The translations under genes and the position numbers were made by a program. Positions 6,777 through 15,410 of a stretch of 15,763 nt of DNA are shown here, piece by piece. Positions within the stretch are counted from its first letter, which is position 1, and every line of letters starts with the position of its first letter. The stretch lies in contig CAMNLN010000047.1 in NCBI GenBank assembly GCA_946543025.1, forward strand, positions 1-15,763, in the 5' to 3' direction. Under the pieces are notes generated by a model that worked only from the letters and a program-made list of their open reading frames with translations, did no database searches and had not been told where the DNA came from. This DNA comes from an uncultured Verrucomicrobiota bacterium (GTDB taxonomy: Bacteria > Verrucomicrobiota > Kiritimatiellia > RFP12 > UBA1067).

Positions 6777-8428
6777 AGCGCGAGCAGGATGCCGCAGATG
6801 CCCTCGCCGGCGATCAGGCCGGCGGAAAAGAGGGTGCCGCGTTCGGCGGACGCGGGACGGTACTTGTCTGCCAGCAGTCGTAGCATGCCGCCGACGAAGA
6901 TCGTCGTATTGAGCCGCACCGGGAGGTAGATGCCGAGCGCGCATGGCATCACGGGCAGGCGCAGGAGCGCCAGTACGCAGGCGATCCCCACGCCGACGCC
7001 GAGAAGTCCCCACGGCAGGGTGCCGCCCATGATGCCCTCGACGATCGACTTCATCAGCATCGCCTGTGGCGCGGAAATCGTCTCGCTGCCGAAGCCCCAC
7101 GCCTTGTGAAGGAGGAACAGCACGCCGGAGATGGCGAGCGCGGCGGCGACGGCGCCCGCCAGCTCGCCCACCTGCTGCTTCCAGGGCGTCGCACCGAGCA
7201 AATGACCGGTCTTCAGGTCTTGCGCCGTGTCGCCCGCGAGCGCGGCGACGATGCACACGACGCTGCCGATGGCGATGGACGCGACCATGCCCGCCGCGCC
7301 CGCCGTGCCGCAGGTCTTGAGAACGAACGACGCGACGACGAGCGTCGCGATCGTCATGCCGGAGATCGGGTTGTTGGAACTGCCCACGAGACCGACTGTG
7401 CGTGCCGAGACGGCCGCGAAGAAGAACCCGAAGAGCGCGATCAGCAGCGCACCGCCGATACCCGTCGGCACGGTCGGCGCGCAGGCGATGAAGACGATGA
7501 CGCAGGCGACGCCGGCCGCGACCCTGCGCAGCGGGATGTCGCCGTCCGCCACGCCGCCCCTTGCCGCGAGAGATGCCTTGAACGTGCGCGCGAAGAGCGG
7601 CAGCGAGCGGACCAACGAGAGGAAACCGCCGGTGGCGATCGCACCCGCGCCCACATAGCGCACGTATCCCGCCCATACCGCCGCCGCGCCTCCCTGCGCA
7701 TAGGCCGCGGCCGCCGGCTCGGAGCAGGCGCAGAAGATCGGGATTAGGACCATCCAGCCGAGGAACGATCCCGAGAAAACGAGCGTCGCGACCTTGGGGC
7801 CGACGATGTAGCCGACGCCCGCGAGCGCCGGTGAGAATTCCAGCCCTAGTTCGCCGCGCAATCGTCGAAAGGGGATGGCGACTGTCGCGGGAATCCATCG
7901 GAGGACATCGGTGACGAGCTTGAAGAGAACGGCGGCGCCGAGGCCGAGGAAGACCGACTTCGCCTGGCTGGCGCCTTTCTCGCCGGCGCGCAGCACGTCC
8001 GCGCAGGCGCGGCCTTCGGGGTAGAGGAGCGTCTTGTCTCCGTCAACGATGAGCGGCTTGCGCAGGGGGACCATCAGGAGGACGCCGAGCGTGCCGCCGG
8101 CGAGGGCGATCAAGGTGAGCTGCACGAAGCCGGGCGGCGCGCAGAGGCCCTCCTCCGCCCACAGGTAGAGGGCGGGCAGCGTGAAGACCGCGCCCGCCGC
8201 GAGCGATTCGCCGGCGGAACCGATCGTCTGGACCATGTTGTTTTCGAGAATCGAGTCGCGCCGAAGGACAAACCGCAACACGCCCATCGAGATGACGGCG
8301 GCGGGAATCGAGGCGGAGATGGTGAGGCCCACGCGCAGGCCGAGATAGGCGTTTGCGGCGCCGAACACGACGGAGATCGCGATGCCGAGGAGAATGGCGG
8401 TGAGGGTGAGCTCGTTTTCTTTTTTCAT
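6758..8428 (-). CDS. OPT-family oligopeptide transporter
   Basis: This 556-residue, highly hydrophobic protein with roughly 14 or more membrane spans has the signature GSSNNPISGMTIAT (about 349-362) of the bacterial oligopeptide transporter (OPT) family, plus GDTAQDLKTGHLLGATPWKQQ-type text (about 399-419) typical of the same group. Family members import small peptides, and related plant YSL proteins import metal chelates, driven by the proton gradient in the inner membrane. I chose the ATG at 8428 (MKKENELTLTAILLG), because the frame before it is not transporter-like and reaches past the putative promoter. No Shine-Dalgarno is seen before this start; instead a GC-rich inverted repeat ends 3 nt upstream. 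The gene is divergent from the organophosphate transporter gene. The substrate is not defined by sequence. Confidence 0.9.
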   Translation of the reverse strand: MKKENELTLTAILLGIAISVVFGAANAYLGLRVGLTISASIPAAVISMGVLRFVLRRDSILENNMVQTIGSAGESLAAGAVFTLPALYLWAEEGLCAPPGFVQLTLIALAGGTLGVLLMVPLRKPLIVDGDKTLLYPEGRACADVLRAGEKGASQAKSVFLGLGAAVLFKLVTDVLRWIPATVAIPFRRLRGELGLEFSPALAGVGYIVGPKVATLVFSGSFLGWMVLIPIFCACSEPAAAAYAQGGAAAVWAGYVRYVGAGAIATGGFLSLVRSLPLFARTFKASLAARGGVADGDIPLRRVAAGVACVIVFIACAPTVPTGIGGALLIALFGFFFAAVSARTVGLVGSSNNPISGMTIATLVVASFVLKTCGTAGAAGMVASIAIGSVVCIVAALAGDTAQDLKTGHLLGATPWKQQVGELAGAVAAALAISGVLFLLHKAWGFGSETISAPQAMLMKSIVEGIMGGTLPWGLLGVGVGIACVLALLRLPVMPCALGIYLPVRLNTTIFVGGMLRLLADKYRPASAERGTLFSAGLIAGEGICGILLALLTVMK

Positions 8429-8456
8429 GGTGCGGGCATCGTTCGTGGCCCGCGCA

Positions 8457-8465
8457 ATTCTACCA
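8457..8465 (-). promoter_or_regulatory. Extended -10 element for the OPT transporter gene
   Basis: Read on the minus strand this is TGGTAGAAT, a TGn extended -10 with hexamer TAGAAT. The predicted transcript starts near 8450, about 22 nt before the ATG at 8428. The region 17 nt upstream reads GCCACA on the minus strand, a weak -35. The same nine bases occur before the TPR gene. Confidence 0.5.
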
Positions 8466-8501
8466 AAGATACGGCGGATTGTGGCGGCGAAACGCGCGGT
8501 A

Positions 8502-8510
8502 TGGTAAAAT
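8502..8510 (+). promoter_or_regulatory. Extended -10 element for the organophosphate transporter-GH106 pair
   Basis: TGGTAAAAT matches TGnTATAAT in all but one defined position. Predicted transcription begins about 24 nt before the ATG at 8541. A weak TTGTGG (8479-8484) lies 20 nt upstream of the hexamer and overlaps the -35 zone of the divergent OPT promoter. The ribosome binding site AAGGA (8531-8535) is 5 nt before the start codon. Confidence 0.5.
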
Positions 8511-8540
8511 GTCCGCAGGGCAACAGCAGAAAGGACAGAC

Positions 8541-9830
8541 ATGATGACGGCAGATGAGAGCAGCAGGTTCAAGAAGGCGCAGTGGAGGTTCATCCTCTGC
8601 AGCATGATCGCGTACGCGTTCTTCTACATCACGCGCAAGAACCTGTCGATGGCGCAGCCTGAGATGTTCGCGCAGGGCGTGATCTCCAAGGAGGCGCTTG
8701 GCACTATCCTGACGGTTCACGGCGTGTTGTACGGGTTGAGTCGTTTTGTGAACGGCTTCTGGGCGGACAAGCTCAACGGACGCGTCTTCATGACGATCGG
8801 GCTTGCGCTCTCCGCGCTCATGAACCTCCTCTTCGGCTGCACGTCGCTCACCGTCCTCTTCGCGGCGTTCTGGATTGTCAACGGCTGGACGCAGGGCATG
8901 GGTTTCCCGCCGTGCGCGAAGATGCTCACGCACTGGATCCACCCGAAGGAACTGGCCACGAAGATGTCGATTTGGAACACGAGCCACTCGTTCGGCTCGG
9001 CGATGGCGCTCGGTCTCTGCTCGATGCTCTTCGCGTTTGGCCTCGGCTGGCGATGGTGCTTCTACGTGCCGGCGGCGCTGGCGGGCCTCGCGGCCGTCTT
9101 TTGCTTCTTCTGCGTGAAGGACGGTCCGCACGAGGACGGGCTTCCTGAGCTCGACCTCTCGGACGTGCGCGGCACGAAGGCCGACGCGAACGAGAAGCAT
9201 GTCGTTACGGATGCCGACCGGCGGCGGCTCGTCTTCCGCAATCGCGTGATCTGGCTGTGCGCGCTTGCGAACTTCTTTGTCTACGTGGTGCGTTTCGGCT
9301 TTCTCGACTGGGGCCCCACCTTCCTCAAGGAGTACAAAGGGATTGACGTCTCGAAGGGCGGCCTTATGATCATCGCCTTCGAGCTGGCGGCTGTCGTGGG
9401 GACGATCTTCGCAGGCTGGATCACGGACAAGGTGTTCAAGGGGCGCGGTGTGCGTACGTGCGTGTTCTGCATGCTTTTCGCGGGGCTCTGCGCGCTCGGC
9501 TTCTGGTACCTGCCGTCCGGCGCGGCGATCTGGCAGGCGACGCTCCTCTTGATGGGGACGGGCTTCTTCATCTACGGCCCGCAGGCGCTGATCGGCATCG
9601 TGGCGGCTCAGCAGGCGACGAACGACGCGGCGGCGATGGCGAACGGATTCATGGGAATCATGGGGTACGCGGCCACGACGGTGTCCGGCCTCGGCATCGC
9701 GCTCATCAGCCAACACTTCGGCTGGAACGCCGCGCTCCTTTCCATCGGCGGCTTCGCGCTCGTCGGCATGGTGTTCTTCCTGTTCGCATGGAACGCCAAC
9801 GCTACCGGTTACAAGGCTGAAGCGAAATGA
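8541..9830 (+). CDS. MFS organophosphate:phosphate antiporter (GlpT/UhpT/UhpC-like)
   Basis: This 429-residue inner-membrane transporter of about 12 spans belongs to the OPA branch of the major facilitator superfamily, which exchanges sugar or glycerol phosphates for inorganic phosphate. The two substrate-binding arginines of GlpT are matched: R32 in [12 protein letters not shown] (GlpT R45) and R251 in [17 protein letters not shown] (GlpT R269). The family signature [16 protein letters not shown] (about 114-129) is clear. With both arginines kept, it is more likely a working transporter than a degenerate sensor, although UhpC-type sensors also look like this; no uhpAB-type two-component genes are present. 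A second in-frame ATG at 8544 is an equally possible start. The stop codon overlaps the GH106 start by 4 bp, so the two are probably co-translated. The exact phosphate ester is unknown. Confidence 0.9.
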   Translation: MMTADESSRFKKAQWRFILCSMIAYAFFYITRKNLSMAQPEMFAQGVISKEALGTILTVHGVLYGLSRFVNGFWADKLNGRVFMTIGLALSALMNLLFGCTSLTVLFAAFWIVNGWTQGMGFPPCAKMLTHWIHPKELATKMSIWNTSHSFGSAMALGLCSMLFAFGLGWRWCFYVPAALAGLAAVFCFFCVKDGPHEDGLPELDLSDVRGTKADANEKHVVTDADRRRLVFRNRVIWLCALANFFVYVVRFGFLDWGPTFLKEYKGIDVSKGGLMIIAFELAAVVGTIFAGWITDKVFKGRGVRTCVFCMLFAGLCALGFWYLPSGAAIWQATLLLMGTGFFIYGPQALIGIVAAQQATNDAAAMANGFMGIMGYAATTVSGLGIALISQHFGWNAALLSIGGFALVGMVFFLFAWNANATGYKAEAK

Positions 9831-12304
9831 CGCGGCGTCTGCTGCGGCTGGGCATGGTCGTGTGCGCGCTGCCGCTCGCGGCGGCGCTGTACGACGACTT
9901 CAAGTCGCCGCCCGACGCGGCACGTCCCTGGTGCTACTGGTACTGGGTGAACGGCAACGTCGACCGCGAGACCGTTACTGCCGACCTTGAGGCGATGAAG
10001 AAGATCGGCTTCGGTGGCGTCTTGATGTTCGATCCGCGCGGCTACGACAAGGTGGTGTGGAAACCCGAGGTGAAGCTTGCCTTCGGTAGCTCCGAATGGC
10101 GACAGATGGTGGCGTTCGCCGTTCAGGAGTGCGCGCGGCTGGGGCTCGAGTTCACGATGAACCTCTCCGACTGCGGCGGCTCGCTGAAGGGGCCTTGGAA
10201 GACGGGCGCGGACGGCCCGAAGCGGCTCGTCTGCGGCGTGAACGTAAAGGACGTGCCCATCGACTACAATCACTACTCGGACATCGCGACCGTCGAGGTG
10301 GTCGTGCCCGCCGACGAAAAGGTGAAGGACGGTTGGCGGAACGCGGGCGGCGTGGTGAACCGCTGGGAGCATGACCGTGACGAGCCGTCGGTTTCCGTGC
10401 TTCCCCCGGACGCGTCCGGCGGGCGGAAGGTGACCTTGCGTTTCGGCTTCTGCGCCATCCCCAAGCGCGAGTTCGACGTGGACGTGATCGACGCCGACGC
10501 GGTGGCGCGCCACTTCGACCGCGTCACCGGCGATCTCTTCCGCGAGCTGGGTCCGCTCGTGGGTACAACCTTCACGCATGTCTATTCCGTGAGCTGGGAA
10601 GGGGCGATTCCCACCTGGACGGCCCGCTTCGAGGAAGAGTTCCGCCGCCGCGCGGGCTACGAGCTGCGTCCGCATCTGCCTGTTCTCGCCGGATTCGGTG
10701 CGGATGAGAAGGTGATGAAAGATTTCCGCCGCGTACGCAACGACCTCTTCCGCGACTGCTTCTACGGCACGATGCGCCGCCTCGCCCACGCGCGCGGCGT
10801 GAAGATCTACTCCGAGTCGGGCGGCCCGTGGAACCGAAGCCCAAGCGTGTTCCTGGAGGCGGACCAGCTGTCATTTCTGGGTATGAACGACATGCCGCAG
10901 GGCGAGTTCTGGCCCGTCGCGCCGGCGCACCATTCCGACCTTGCGCACAACGTGCCCGCAGCGAACGCGGCGCGCATCTACGGCCTCCCGCGCGCCTCGG
11001 CCGAGGCGTTCACGCACATGGACTATCACTGGAACCAGTGGCCCGCCACGCTCAAGCGCAGCGCGGACGATGCGTTCGTGGACGGCATCAACCACTTTGT
11101 GTGGCATACGTTCAGCTGCTCGCCGTCCGAATTCGGCAAACCCGGCATTGAGTATTTCGCCGGCACGCACGTCAACCGCAACGTCACGTGGCATAAGCAG
11201 TCGTGCTCCTTCATCACCTACCTTTCGCGCTGCCAGACGATGCTCCAGGCGGGCGAGCCGGTCGTCGACCTCGCCATCTACGCGGGACACAACCCGTACC
11301 GTCACTGGGGACGGTATCGCATGTTGCCGTGGGATGGTGCCACCATCGCCATCCCGCGCGGCTACAACTACGATATCCTCAACGACGAGAAGCTTTCCTT
11401 GAAGGACCGTTATGCCGCGTTCGTCGATGCGACGGCAAGGCCGGTCGTCTGGCCCGCGCTGCCGCCGCCCGACTTCGAGGGCGACTTCAACGACGTCATC
11501 CATCGCCGCATGGCGGACGGCACGGACATTTATTTTGTCACGACCTCCGGCATCGGTCGCGGCAGCGTCACGTTCCGCGTGAAGGACAAGATCTGCGAAC
11601 TGTGGGATCCCGTGACGGGCAACCGCCGCCGCGCGTCCGAGGCGAAGCCGACGCCGGACGGTCGCACGAAGGTGCCGTTCGCCTTTCCAGCAGATGGTTC
11701 TGTGTTTGTGGTGTTCCGCCCGAAGAGACTGGCGGAACAGGACAAGCCTGCGCCCGACGTGCCGCCGGTCCTGCGGCATGTGCCGCTTAAGGGCGGCACG
11801 GCGATCAAGGGACCGTGGACGGTGAAGTTGGGCGAGGGCGCGTTCGACCGTTTGGGCGACTGGACGAAGTCGGATGATCCGGCCGTGCGCTACTTCTCGG
11901 GCACGGCCTCGTACGAGACGACTTTTGCGCTGGACGAGGTAAAGAAGGGCGATCGCCTGCTGATGCTGGGAACCGTGGCGGGAGGTCTTGCCGAAGTGCT
12001 CGTGAACGGGACGGATTGCGGCGTCGTCTGGTGCGCGCCGTGGTACGCGAGGGTGCCAGCGGCGGCGCTTCGAAAGGGGACGAACAAGCTGGAGGTGCAT
12101 GTGACGAACACGTGGCGGAACCGGTTGATCGGCGATTGTCTTCTGCCGCCCGAACGGCGCGTCACGAGAAGTTGCCTCCAGTACAAGGCCGGACCGCTGA
12201 ACAACGCGCGTGGCGAGGTGAGCTTTAGCGACCGCGCGTCCGGCTATTCGGCGAACGACAGCTTGATCAGCTGCGGGCTCTACGGCCCTGTTTTACTGCG
12301 CTGA
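9827..12304 (+). CDS. Secreted GH106-type alpha-L-rhamnosidase
   Basis: This 825-residue protein has a signal peptide (about 1-20, [18 protein letters not shown]) and the GH106 opening pattern: [16 protein letters not shown] followed by [17 protein letters not shown] (about 33-69). GH106 enzymes remove terminal alpha-L-rhamnose by inversion, for example from pectic rhamnogalacturonan. Conserved-looking acidic sites are E258 (SVSWEG), E330 (YSESGGPW) and E360 (PQGEFW). The E258/E360 pair has about the spacing known for the catalytic pair of characterised members, but this is inference. The C-terminal part (about 655-825, with [16 protein letters not shown] and [10 protein letters not shown]) is a galactose-binding-like beta-sandwich usual for the family. 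The start overlaps the transporter stop (ATGA) with only a weak AAGG (9813-9816) upstream, so translation probably depends on coupling. It is on the short side for the family. The stop lies 3 bp from the convergent dapB stop. Confidence 0.85.
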   Translation: MTRRLLRLGMVVCALPLAAALYDDFKSPPDAARPWCYWYWVNGNVDRETVTADLEAMKKIGFGGVLMFDPRGYDKVVWKPEVKLAFGSSEWRQMVAFAVQECARLGLEFTMNLSDCGGSLKGPWKTGADGPKRLVCGVNVKDVPIDYNHYSDIATVEVVVPADEKVKDGWRNAGGVVNRWEHDRDEPSVSVLPPDASGGRKVTLRFGFCAIPKREFDVDVIDADAVARHFDRVTGDLFRELGPLVGTTFTHVYSVSWEGAIPTWTARFEEEFRRRAGYELRPHLPVLAGFGADEKVMKDFRRVRNDLFRDCFYGTMRRLAHARGVKIYSESGGPWNRSPSVFLEADQLSFLGMNDMPQGEFWPVAPAHHSDLAHNVPAANAARIYGLPRASAEAFTHMDYHWNQWPATLKRSADDAFVDGINHFVWHTFSCSPSEFGKPGIEYFAGTHVNRNVTWHKQSCSFITYLSRCQTMLQAGEPVVDLAIYAGHNPYRHWGRYRMLPWDGATIAIPRGYNYDILNDEKLSLKDRYAAFVDATARPVVWPALPPPDFEGDFNDVIHRRMADGTDIYFVTTSGIGRGSVTFRVKDKICELWDPVTGNRRRASEAKPTPDGRTKVPFAFPADGSVFVVFRPKRLAEQDKPAPDVPPVLRHVPLKGGTAIKGPWTVKLGEGAFDRLGDWTKSDDPAVRYFSGTASYETTFALDEVKKGDRLLMLGTVAGGLAEVLVNGTDCGVVWCAPWYARVPAAALRKGTNKLEVHVTNTWRNRLIGDCLLPPERRVTRSCLQYKAGPLNNARGEVSFSDRASGYSANDSLISCGLYGPVLLR

Positions 12305-12307
12305 CGC

Positions 12308-13048
12308 CTACGCTTGCGTGAAGCCGAGCACGTCGCGCATCGTGTATTTGCCGGGCTTCTTGCCGACCGCCCACTGCGCGGCGCGGAGCGCGCCGGCGGC
12401 GAACGCCTCGCGGCCCTGCGCCTTGTGCGTGATCTCGACGCGCTCGACGTCGCCCGCGAACATGACCGTGTGGTCGCCTACGACGGATCCGCCGCGCAAG
12501 GCGTGGAGGGCGATCTGACCTTCCGGGCGCTCGCCCACGATGCCCTCGCGCCCGTAGCAGGCCACGTCGTCCAGCTTCACGCCGCGCCCGTCCGCCGCCG
12601 CGTGCGCCAGCATGAGCGCCGTGCCGCTGGGGGCGTCCTTCTTGTGGCGGTGGTGCATCTCGACGATTTCGACGTCATACTGCGGTCCGAGGACGGCGGC
12701 GGCCTTCTTCACGAGGTCGAGGAGGAGGTTGACGCCAAGGGAGTAGTTGGCGGCTTGCACGACGGGAATCTTCGCGGCGCACGCGTCTACGCGCGCCTGC
12801 TCCTCTGCCGTGAGGCCCGTGGTGCCGATCACGTAGGCCGCCCCTTCGGCTGCGGCTTTTTCGATGTTGGCAGGCACGGCGGCGTGGAAGGTGAAGTCGA
12901 CGACGGCATCGGTTCCGGCGGGCCACGTGGCGTCGAAGCCGGGGACGACGTCCACCTTGGCGGAAATCTCAAGTCCGGGGTCGGCCTCGGCCAGCTTCAC
13001 GAGCATCTGTCCCATGCGCCCGGCGGCGCCTACGATTGCAACTTTCAT
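12308..13048 (-). CDS. dapB: 4-hydroxy-tetrahydrodipicolinate reductase DapB
   Basis: This 246-residue cytoplasmic enzyme reduces hydroxy-tetrahydrodipicolinate with NAD(P)H in the lysine and diaminopimelate pathway, and so supplies peptidoglycan. The nucleotide-binding motif VGAAGRMG (6-13) lies at the N-terminus. The family signature EMHHRHKKDAPSGTA (130-144) includes the catalytic H132 and K136 (E. coli H159 and K163) and the substrate-binding SGT. GTTGL (75-79) is also typical. Length is slightly below E. coli DapB (273). The start ATG has AAGGAAG (complement of 13055-13061) 6 nt upstream, and this binding site touches the stop codon of the preceding TPR gene, so the two form an operon. 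No other dap gene is present. Confidence 0.95.
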   Translation of the reverse strand: MKVAIVGAAGRMGQMLVKLAEADPGLEISAKVDVVPGFDATWPAGTDAVVDFTFHAAVPANIEKAAAEGAAYVIGTTGLTAEEQARVDACAAKIPVVQAANYSLGVNLLLDLVKKAAAVLGPQYDVEIVEMHHRHKKDAPSGTALMLAHAAADGRGVKLDDVACYGREGIVGERPEGQIALHALRGGSVVGDHTVMFAGDVERVEITHKAQGREAFAAGALRAAQWAVGKKPGKYTMRDVLGFTQA

Positions 13049-13060
13049 TTTTTTCTTCCT

Positions 13061-15334
13061 TCAGTCGTCTGTGCGGGCCTTCGGATAGCGCTTCTTGCGT
13101 TCGGCCAGCAGGTCGTCAGCCTCCTTGGCGCGGCCCTGCGCGCGCAGGATCTTGGCGGCGCGGGAAAGGGCGAAGGGCACGGCCTCGGGATCGTCGAAGA
13201 GCGTGCCGACGAGCATGTGGTAGCCGAGTGCCGCCGCCGCGTCGCCGCGTTCCTCCTCGTTGGCGGCGAGGGCTGCGTAGGCCTGCACGCGCATCGACAG
13301 GCGGTCGCGCGAGCTGGAGGTTTCCACGGCGTCGGTGAGGTGGGCCTTCGCCTCGTCGAAGAGGCCGAGGCTCGTCTCGATCTTGCCGAGGGCGAGCGCG
13401 GCCTGCGTGCGGTAGATGGTGTTCGTGCCGGTGGCGAGCGCGCGGGTGTAAGCCGCGGTGGCGGCATCGCGCTCGCCGGCGCCCTCGCGTGCCGCGCCTT
13501 CGAGCGTGGCGGCGATCTGGTCCCAGGCGGCGTCCGTCTTGCGTGCGGCGATCGCCTGCGCGGCGGCGGCGGCGGCGGTCCAGTTGGTAATAGTCAGCAT
13601 CGACTCCGCTACCCACTGGAGATCGGCGGACGAGATGCGGGCCACGGCCTTCGTCCCGAGCAGGCTCGCGAGGATCGTGGCGGCCTCGAGGTCGGCGCCG
13701 CGCTTCTGGAGAATGTCGGAGAGTTCGAGCTTGATCTCGCGCTCGAATTCGGCGGTTGGCTTCGCGGCCAGCGCCTCGCGGAAGAGCTTTTCCGCCTCGG
13801 GCAGGTCGTCTGAACCTTTTGCCGCGACGCCGCGCCAATAGGTGGCCTCGACGCGCTTGGGCGTGTCGGGGAATCGCGTGAACAGCTCGGTGAGCGAACG
13901 GTGGGCGGCGCGGTACTCCTTCGCGCGGATCTCCTCCATGGCGCGCGCGTAGAGGGCCTCGGCGGCGAAGGGGGATTCCGGATAGCGGGCGAGGAGGTTC
14001 GTCCAATCGCTGCGCGCCTGATCGGGTCGGTGTGCCTTGATTTCCGCGACCCCGGCCTGGTAGAGTGCTTGGGCGGCGAGGGCGCTCGCGGGCCACTGCT
14101 CGGCGAGGCGGCGATAGGTGCCGGCGGCGCCGCGCCAGTCGCCGGTCTTCTCCAGCAGCCAGGCGAGGCTGTGGTGGGCGTTGGGGGCGAGGGGACTATC
14201 CTGCTTGCTTGCGACGAGCCGGGCGAATTCGATGGCGCTGGGATAGTTCGTGAGCGCGATGGCGGCCTCGTAACCATAGCTCCAGGCGCGGTCGGCGGTG
14301 CCCTTGGGCGGGTTGATGCGCGCCTTCAGCTCGGCGAGGACGCCGGCGTGGTCGCCTGTGGCGGCGAGGAGTTCCAGACGGTCGGTCCATTCCACGTCCG
14401 CGTACCGCCCCTTGGGAAACTTCGCGAGGGCGGCGTCGTAGGCGGCTTTTGCGTCGGCGCGCCGTTCAAGGGCCTTGAGCGACGCGGCGGTGAGGTACCA
14501 GGCGTCCTCGAGATTCTGGATACGCAGGGGAGAGGCGATCTCCAGCGCCTCGGCGGTCCGGCCGGAGAGGTAGTTCGCCCAGGCCGCGTAGATGGCGGCC
14601 TCGCGCGTACGTGCGCTGTCGGGAAACTTGTCCGAGAGAGTCCTGAAGATCGTGACGGCGGCGGGATAGCGTCCGTCGCGGTAACTGAGCATGCCGGCGA
14701 AGAAGAGCGACTCCTCGGCGAGCTGCGGGTCGGACGCATGCGCCAGGTTGAGGTAGGTGATAAGCGCCTGCTGGCGGTCTTCGGCGTTGGGGGACGCGGC
14801 AAGCAGGCTGGCGCCGCGCATGTTCGCGACGCGGGCTATCTCGTTCGAGCCGGCGAGCTTCGCGGCGCGCGTATAGAAGTCGGCCGCCGCCTTGACGTCC
14901 TTTGACTTTTCGGCCGATTCGCCCAGGTAATAGAGGGCCGTCGCGCGGATGGTCGTGTTGGCCGTCGAGCGGTCGAGCTCGCGCAACTCCTTTTCGCGAG
15001 CCGGGCCGTCGAGCAAGGCGGCCCTGTTCAGGCGGGCGTAGTCGACGTAACGCGACTCTGGGGCGGCGGCGAGGAGTTGCTCGTAGCATTTGAGAGCGTT
15101 CGCCTTCTTGTCGAGCAGGCGATAGGTCTCGCCGAGACGGAACAGCACCTCGTCGCGCGGCACGGCCGTGCTGTCGCGTAGGGCCTCGTACTCCCTCAAC
15201 GCGTCGGCGTAGAGGCCGCGCTTCGTCAGCTGGTTCGCGAGCGCGAGACGGTCGGCCGGCAGGGCGGACGCGGTCTGCGCCCCCGCAGGCAGGAACGCGG
15301 CCAGCGCCGCAAGAATGACAATGAACCTAAGCAT
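13061..15334 (-). CDS. Exported TPR-repeat protein (YbgF/BamD-like helical scaffold)
   Basis: This 757-residue protein has a signal peptide (MLRFIVILAALAAFLPAGA, cleavage after about A19), so it is predicted periplasmic or outer-membrane-associated. Almost the whole mature part consists of about 34-residue helical repeats of tetratricopeptide type. Recurrent text such as YADALREYEALRDS, ALKCYEQLLAAAPESRYVD, ALAAQALYQAGVAEIKA and PFAAEALYARAMEEIRA shows the A/G-x-Y-x-x-A spacing of TPRs. Such proteins hold partners in envelope assembly, secretion or Tol-Pal-like complexes. No enzyme domain is seen and no specific partner can be named. I chose Met at 15334 over the Met at 15376 because only the shorter form begins with the signal peptide, and the longer one would cross the promoter. 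The predicted transcript starts at or next to this ATG, with no ribosome binding site. dapB follows 12 bp after the stop. Confidence 0.82.
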   Translation of the reverse strand: MLRFIVILAALAAFLPAGAQTASALPADRLALANQLTKRGLYADALREYEALRDSTAVPRDEVLFRLGETYRLLDKKANALKCYEQLLAAAPESRYVDYARLNRAALLDGPAREKELRELDRSTANTTIRATALYYLGESAEKSKDVKAAADFYTRAAKLAGSNEIARVANMRGASLLAASPNAEDRQQALITYLNLAHASDPQLAEESLFFAGMLSYRDGRYPAAVTIFRTLSDKFPDSARTREAAIYAAWANYLSGRTAEALEIASPLRIQNLEDAWYLTAASLKALERRADAKAAYDAALAKFPKGRYADVEWTDRLELLAATGDHAGVLAELKARINPPKGTADRAWSYGYEAAIALTNYPSAIEFARLVASKQDSPLAPNAHHSLAWLLEKTGDWRGAAGTYRRLAEQWPASALAAQALYQAGVAEIKAHRPDQARSDWTNLLARYPESPFAAEALYARAMEEIRAKEYRAAHRSLTELFTRFPDTPKRVEATYWRGVAAKGSDDLPEAEKLFREALAAKPTAEFEREIKLELSDILQKRGADLEAATILASLLGTKAVARISSADLQWVAESMLTITNWTAAAAAAQAIAARKTDAAWDQIAATLEGAAREGAGERDAATAAYTRALATGTNTIYRTQAALALGKIETSLGLFDEAKAHLTDAVETSSSRDRLSMRVQAYAALAANEEERGDAAAALGYHMLVGTLFDDPEAVPFALSRAAKILRAQGRAKEADDLLAERKKRYPKARTDD

Positions 15335-15341
15335 GGCGAAT

Positions 15342-15350
15342 ATTCTACCA
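15342..15350 (-). promoter_or_regulatory. Extended -10 element for the TPR-dapB operon
   Basis: On the minus strand this reads TGGTAGAAT, identical to the element before the OPT gene. The hexamer ends only 7 nt before the ATG at 15334, so transcription should start at or beside the start codon and give a leaderless mRNA. The zone 17 nt upstream (GTGCAA on the minus strand) is a poor -35 and overlaps the -35 box of the divergent ssrA promoter. Confidence 0.5.
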
Positions 15351-15359
15351 AAACCGCGC

Positions 15360-15388
15360 TTGACTTGCACAGGCAAATGAGCGATAAT
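15360..15388 (+). promoter_or_regulatory. Sigma-70-type promoter of ssrA
   Basis: A TTGACT -35 box (15360-15365) and a GATAAT -10 box (15383-15388) are separated by the ideal 17 bp. Transcription should begin near 15395, leaving a leader of about 16 nt to be trimmed to the mature tmRNA 5' end at 15411. It is the only promoter in the window with two good boxes. Confidence 0.75.
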
Positions 15389-15410
15389 ACCTGCCGTTTT
15401 CCCACTCGAT

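Noticed and set aside
8429..8605. N-terminal extension of the OPT transporter to 8605
   Set aside because: It would overlap the start of the divergent transporter gene and both promoters; the membrane protein begins naturally at MKKENELTLT (8428).
11297..11316. 7-bp inverted repeat TACCGTC/GACGGTA inside the GH106 gene
   Set aside because: It is well inside a coding region with no T-tract and no nearby gene boundary, so it is probably chance in GC-rich sequence.
12314..13813. Long plus-strand open frame (499 codons) across dapB and the TPR gene
   Set aside because: It runs antisense to two clear genes and its composition (Gly, Arg, Val, Glu) is that of a shadow frame in GC-rich DNA.
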